Shown: positions 61,140 to 64,000 of the stretch, in pieces
How the letters are laid out: each line of letters opens with the position of its first letter
Position numbering within the stretch: the stretch's first letter is position 1
DNA from: Butyrivibrio sp.
Lineage (GTDB): Bacteria; Bacillota; Clostridia; Lachnospirales; Lachnospiraceae
Direction: 5' to 3'
Assembly (NCBI GenBank): GCA_023664865.1
Contig: JAMPEU010000013.1
Coordinates: 1-64,000 of the forward strand
Length of the DNA: 64,000 nt
Program-made: the position numbers and the translations under genes
Notes under the pieces: model-generated
Told to the model about the DNA's origin: nothing
The model's database searches: none
The model's input: only the letters and a program-made list of their open reading frames with translations

Positions 61140-63002
61140 TCACAATTTCGACGCAATTTCTTCATCTGCTACCGCTTTTTCAATCTCTCCCATTAAACGA
61201 TAAACTTTCGCTCTGAGTATATAGGCGTTTTTATCTTCAGAATTTAGTTCAATTACTTTGGTATAATCAGAAAGCGCTTTCTCATTTTCTCCCATGCCAG
61301 CATAGGTGACTCCGCGATTATAATAAGCATCCTCATAATCCGGCTTTAACTCGATTGCTTTGGTGTAATCTGAAAGCGCTTTCTCGTTTTCGCCCATGTC
61401 AGCATAGGTGACTCCGCGATTATAATAAGCTTTCTCATGATCCGGCTTTAACTCGATTGCTTTGGTATAATCTGAAATCGCTTTCTCATTTTCACCCATG
61501 TCAGCATAGGTGGCTCCGCGATTATTATAAGCATCATCATCATCTGGCTTTAGCTCGATTGCTTTGGTGTAATCTGAAAGTGCTTTCTCATTTTCGCCCA
61601 TGTCAGCATAGGTGTTTCCACGATTATAATAAGCATCCTCATAATCTGGCTTTAACTCGATTGCTTTAGTGTAATCAAAAAATGCTTTCTCGTTTTCGTC
61701 CATTTCAGTATAGATGTTTCCGCGATTATTATAAAACACAGCTATGTCTGGTTGCTTTTCAATTGCGTATGAATAACATTCAATTGCACTTTCATACTTT
61801 CCTAAATTATAATATCTATAACCTTGACGCCAATAGTCCCACGCTGTCATTTGATTCGATTTTTTGCGTTCATTCTCCGATATGGCTAATCGATCTTCTA
61901 TTTTTTCTATTTCCTTCCTAAACTCATCCTCACTCTGATTTGGCTCTCCATTTATATCCATTGTATTAATATTTTCTTCACGTTCAATGAGTTTATTATA
62001 TTCTGTCTCATAATTTTCAATTTGCAATTTCATCCGGTCTTCTAAGTATTTCCCTGTTTTATGAGGTTCAATATTATCAGGAAACAAAGCATTCCCAATA
62101 GCAAGCATTATAGCATCAAAACCAGCTGTGCGAACAAGAAAACCTTTCTTCTGCTGCACAAGCTTTTGTATTTTTTCATTAGGGAGTCCGTACTCTTCCA
62201 TATAGCACCAGTATATGCCATTTCTCATCTTTACACTTTCTTCAGCCAAAAATTCCATCAAGCTATTATCCCCTCCACCATATCCAATGACTATCGGCGT
62301 ATAGCTTTGAAATACACTTTCCAAGACATTATGCCATTTATCTTTTAAACTATCAGTTTCTTCCGGCATGTTCAGTGGATCAAAGAAAATTCCCCTATGC
62401 ACTTTAGCTATTATAGGTCGGCTAATATTCGGATCTCCTGCATAATCTGCCAGAAGCTCATGATTTATTACGAGAGGCTTACTACTCGTATACATAAATA
62501 ACGCATCCTCGACCAGACTATCAAAATTTGTTGTTATAACCAAATTATTTCTGCCTTTATCCGTCAACATGAGCGTCAATGGATGATATCCAAAACTTGG
62601 GTTTGCATCAGCCATTAATTTTTCAAGATAATGATATCCATTTCTAGAGTTGGGAAAAAAACGAAGTTTATATATATCAAAATAATATTCACTTGGAAGC
62701 GGCGTTCCCAAGTCTTTTGACTTTTTCCAAGCTTCTTCTATTTCCTTGAAATCGTATTCCAGGCGATTCTCCCCTTTCAGTTTTTCAGCAGTTTCATGAA
62801 CTTCTGCTAACCCCGGATGTTTCTCCATTTCTGACATCCATCTTCGTTCTAATTCACCGCCCATAGGAATGCCGGAAGATACCGATGCACCTGAGCCAAG
62901 AATAAAGCAAAATCTCTCAGAGCTATCTATGCCTTCCTTGATAGCTCCAACAAGTCGTATTGTCGATATTATTCGATAATCCTCGATAATTTGTTTATCC
63001 AT
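61140..63002 (-). CDS. SIR2-like NADase-type domain protein with TPR repeats
   Basis: A 620-residue protein. The N-terminal SIR2-like domain has the NAD-binding ILGSGASVSSGIP near residue 36, ITTNFDSLVEDAL near residue 175, KVHRGIF (a catalytic-His region) near residue 220, and IGYGGGDNSL near residue 260. After a coiled-coil linker (EFRKEIEKIEDRLAISENERKK) come about seven 34-residue TPR units (YNRGNTYADMGENEKALSDY and variants) to the C-terminus. SIR2-like domains fused to repeat sensors are often antiphage effectors that deplete NAD; that role is inference here. ATG 63002 has AAGGAG nine bases upstream. The start of the ORF further 5' is not supported. Confidence 0.88.
   Translation of the reverse strand: MDKQIIEDYRIISTIRLVGAIKEGIDSSERFCFILGSGASVSSGIPMGGELERRWMSEMEKHPGLAEVHETAEKLKGENRLEYDFKEIEEAWKKSKDLGTPLPSEYYFDIYKLRFFPNSRNGYHYLEKLMADANPSFGYHPLTLMLTDKGRNNLVITTNFDSLVEDALFMYTSSKPLVINHELLADYAGDPNISRPIIAKVHRGIFFDPLNMPEETDSLKDKWHNVLESVFQSYTPIVIGYGGGDNSLMEFLAEESVKMRNGIYWCYMEEYGLPNEKIQKLVQQKKGFLVRTAGFDAIMLAIGNALFPDNIEPHKTGKYLEDRMKLQIENYETEYNKLIEREENINTMDINGEPNQSEDEFRKEIEKIEDRLAISENERKKSNQMTAWDYWRQGYRYYNLGKYESAIECYSYAIEKQPDIAVFYNNRGNIYTEMDENEKAFFDYTKAIELKPDYEDAYYNRGNTYADMGENEKALSDYTKAIELKPDDDDAYNNRGATYADMGENEKAISDYTKAIELKPDHEKAYYNRGVTYADMGENEKALSDYTKAIELKPDYEDAYYNRGVTYAGMGENEKALSDYTKVIELNSEDKNAYILRAKVYRLMGEIEKAVADEEIASKL
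61250..61690 (-). repeat. 102-bp tandem DNA repeats encoding TPR units
   Basis: Four to five units of 102 bp, each encoding 34 residues (ending KAIELKPDYEDAYYNRG or a variant), are nearly identical at the DNA level, including silent positions. This indicates recent duplication or gene-conversion within the array rather than long divergence, unlike the more diverged first and last TPRs. Confidence 0.85.
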
Positions 63003-63040
63003 GCAGCAACGCTCCTTATTGTTTTCTCCCCACTTATAAA

Positions 63041-63074
63041 AAAGCCCGCAAACGTTATATTTACGAGCTTTTTT
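63041..63074 (-). terminator. Intrinsic terminator after the GGGtGRT gene
   Basis: On the minus strand AAGCTCGTAAA pairs with TTTGCGGGCTT around TATAACG, followed by TTTTTTAT, about 40 bp after the gene's stop. It separates that gene from the SIR2-TPR gene. Confidence 0.65.
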
Positions 63075-63116
63075 CACTTTTCTTCATTTTAAATTTTAGA
63101 ACTTGCCACAATTTCT

Positions 63117-64000
63117 TTAGAACTTCCCAGCCTTCGCCGCTTCCTCAATCGAAACCGCAACCGCAACCGTAGCGCCTACCATCGGGTTGTTGCCCATGCC
63201 GATAAGCCCCATCATCTCAACGTGTGCGGGTACTGAAGATGAACCGGCAAACTGAGCGTCTGAGTGCATACGTCCCAATGTGTCTGTGAAACCGTAAGAA
63301 GCCGGACCAGCCGCCATGTTGTCAGGATGGAGTGTACGTCCCGTACCGCCGCCTGAAGCAACTGAGAAATATTTCTTTCCTGCCTCTGTTCTTTCCTTCT
63401 TATATGTACCTGCTACCGGGTGCTGGAATCTGGTAGGATTGGTAGAGTTACCGGTAATGGAAACGTCTACGTTTTCTTTCCACATAATAGCAACGCCTTC
63501 CGGAACAGAGTTAGCTCCGTAGCAGTTTACCTTGGAACGAAGTCCGTCAGAATATGCAATCCTCTCAATTTCTTTTACTTCGTTTGTATAAGGATCATAT
63601 TCCGTCTCAACGAAAGTGAAACCGTTGATTCTGGAAATAATCTTTGCCGCGTCTTTGCCAAGTCCGTTCAGGATAACGCGCAGTGGTTTCTGGCGAACCT
63701 TGTTAGCCTTCTCTGCTATACCGATAGCGCCCTCTGCTGCTGCGAATGACTCATGGCCTGCAAGGAATGCAAAGCAGTCAGTCTCTTCCTCTAATAACAT
63801 CTTGCCTAAGTTGCCGTGTCCAAGGCCTACCTTACGAGTATCAGCAACAGAGCCGGGGATACAGAATGACTGAAGCCCTTCGCCGATTGCAGCGGCTGCT
63901 TCCGATGCTTTCTTGCAGCCTTTTTTAATTGCGATTGCCGCGCCTACCGTGTAAGCCCAGCATGCGTTTTCAAAACAGATAGGCTGGATTTTCTTAACCT
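63117..64000 (-). CDS. GGGtGRT protein (5' end cut by window edge)
   Basis: The last about 294 residues of a GGGtGRT-family protein, named after its motif: SVASGGGTGRTLHPDNMAAG lies about 75 residues from the C-terminus and is followed by FTDTLGRMHSDAQFAGSSSVPAH and GLIGMGNNPMVGATVAVAV. Upstream, KKIQPICFENACWAYTVGA is in the same frame up to the edge. The family is common and often highly expressed in gut Clostridia; the function is unknown. Codon use is biased (many GGC, CGT, AAG), consistent with high expression. The true start lies to the right of the window. Confidence 0.9.
   Translation of the reverse strand, partial: VKKIQPICFENACWAYTVGAAIAIKKGCKKASEAAAAIGEGLQSFCIPGSVADTRKVGLGHGNLGKMLLEEETDCFAFLAGHESFAAAEGAIGIAEKANKVRQKPLRVILNGLGKDAAKIISRINGFTFVETEYDPYTNEVKEIERIAYSDGLRSKVNCYGANSVPEGVAIMWKENVDVSITGNSTNPTRFQHPVAGTYKKERTEAGKKYFSVASGGGTGRTLHPDNMAAGPASYGFTDTLGRMHSDAQFAGSSSVPAHVEMMGLIGMGNNPMVGATVAVAVSIEEAAKAGKF

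Noticed and set aside
61250..61690. A CRISPR-like regular repeat pattern
   Set aside because: The repeats are contiguous 102-bp coding units without unique spacers, in frame with a TPR protein.
61457..61921. Plus-strand frames rich in His and Leu opposite the SIR2-TPR gene
   Set aside because: They are antisense shadows of the TPR repeats; their own repetition follows the 102-bp units and they have no start signals.

Overview
This 64 kb window looks like a chromosomal piece of an anaerobic, spore-forming member of the Clostridia, most likely Lachnospiraceae. The evidence is the gene content: a cotJABC spore-coat operon, a ferredoxin-rich [FeFe]-hydrogenase-like protein, a GGGtGRT-family protein, a Gx transporter with a NusG-II partner, an FtsW/PBP pair, HflK/HflC, a DUF1292 protein, and AGGAGG-type ribosome binding sites with many GTG and TTG starts. 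The species assignment is inference. I saw no rRNA, tRNA, CRISPR array or insertion-sequence transposase.

Layout. 1-10 kb is core: mutL (cut by the left edge), mutS, miaB, a DUF362 protein, a DegV/FakB-type lipid-binding protein and recG. 10.5-24 kb holds a FakA-like kinase with Asp23, a Nudix hydrolase, a class B PBP overlapping an FtsW/RodA gene, a U32 peptidase-family protein, zapA, ruvBA, Gx/NusG-II and hflKC. 24-40 kb holds a histidine phosphatase, an ECF sigma/anti-sigma pair, trpS, a small Asn/Cys-rich protein, DUF5662, a GH13 homologue whose catalytic motifs are lost, DUF1292, a UvrD-type helicase, gltX, the hydrogenase homologue and a GldA/GldFG-like ABC system. 40.5-44.5 kb is cotJABC followed by a small accessory patch (truncated 5'-3' exonuclease, Uma2, broken DUF4062, MntA/HepT toxin-antitoxin) that ends in a second, diverged copy of the cotJC 3' end. 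45-54 kb holds a GH127 arabinofuranosidase, an EAL protein and a PuuR-like regulator with potABCD polyamine uptake. 54-63 kb holds a lipoprotein, a YkgJ cysteine-cluster protein, an ABC exporter, a secreted repeat protein, and a possible operon SIR2-TPR / SAK-type HAD / viroplasmin-RNase H. The right edge cuts a GGGtGRT gene.

The most unusual signal is not a gene. Twelve intergenic copies of a long (about 130-190 bp) palindromic element occur between 1.5 and 55.8 kb. They share an inner core and a conserved one-sided bulge (GGAGCGAGAGCG-like). Their outer stems and apical hairpins differ between copies but stay self-complementary. A second, 86-bp palindrome family has two copies: one lies inside the reading frame of the U32 gene, the other supplies the stop codon of the YkgJ gene, and again the stem differences are compensatory. 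These families resemble Rickettsia palindromic elements or REP-type elements in behaviour, but I do not recognise their sequences.
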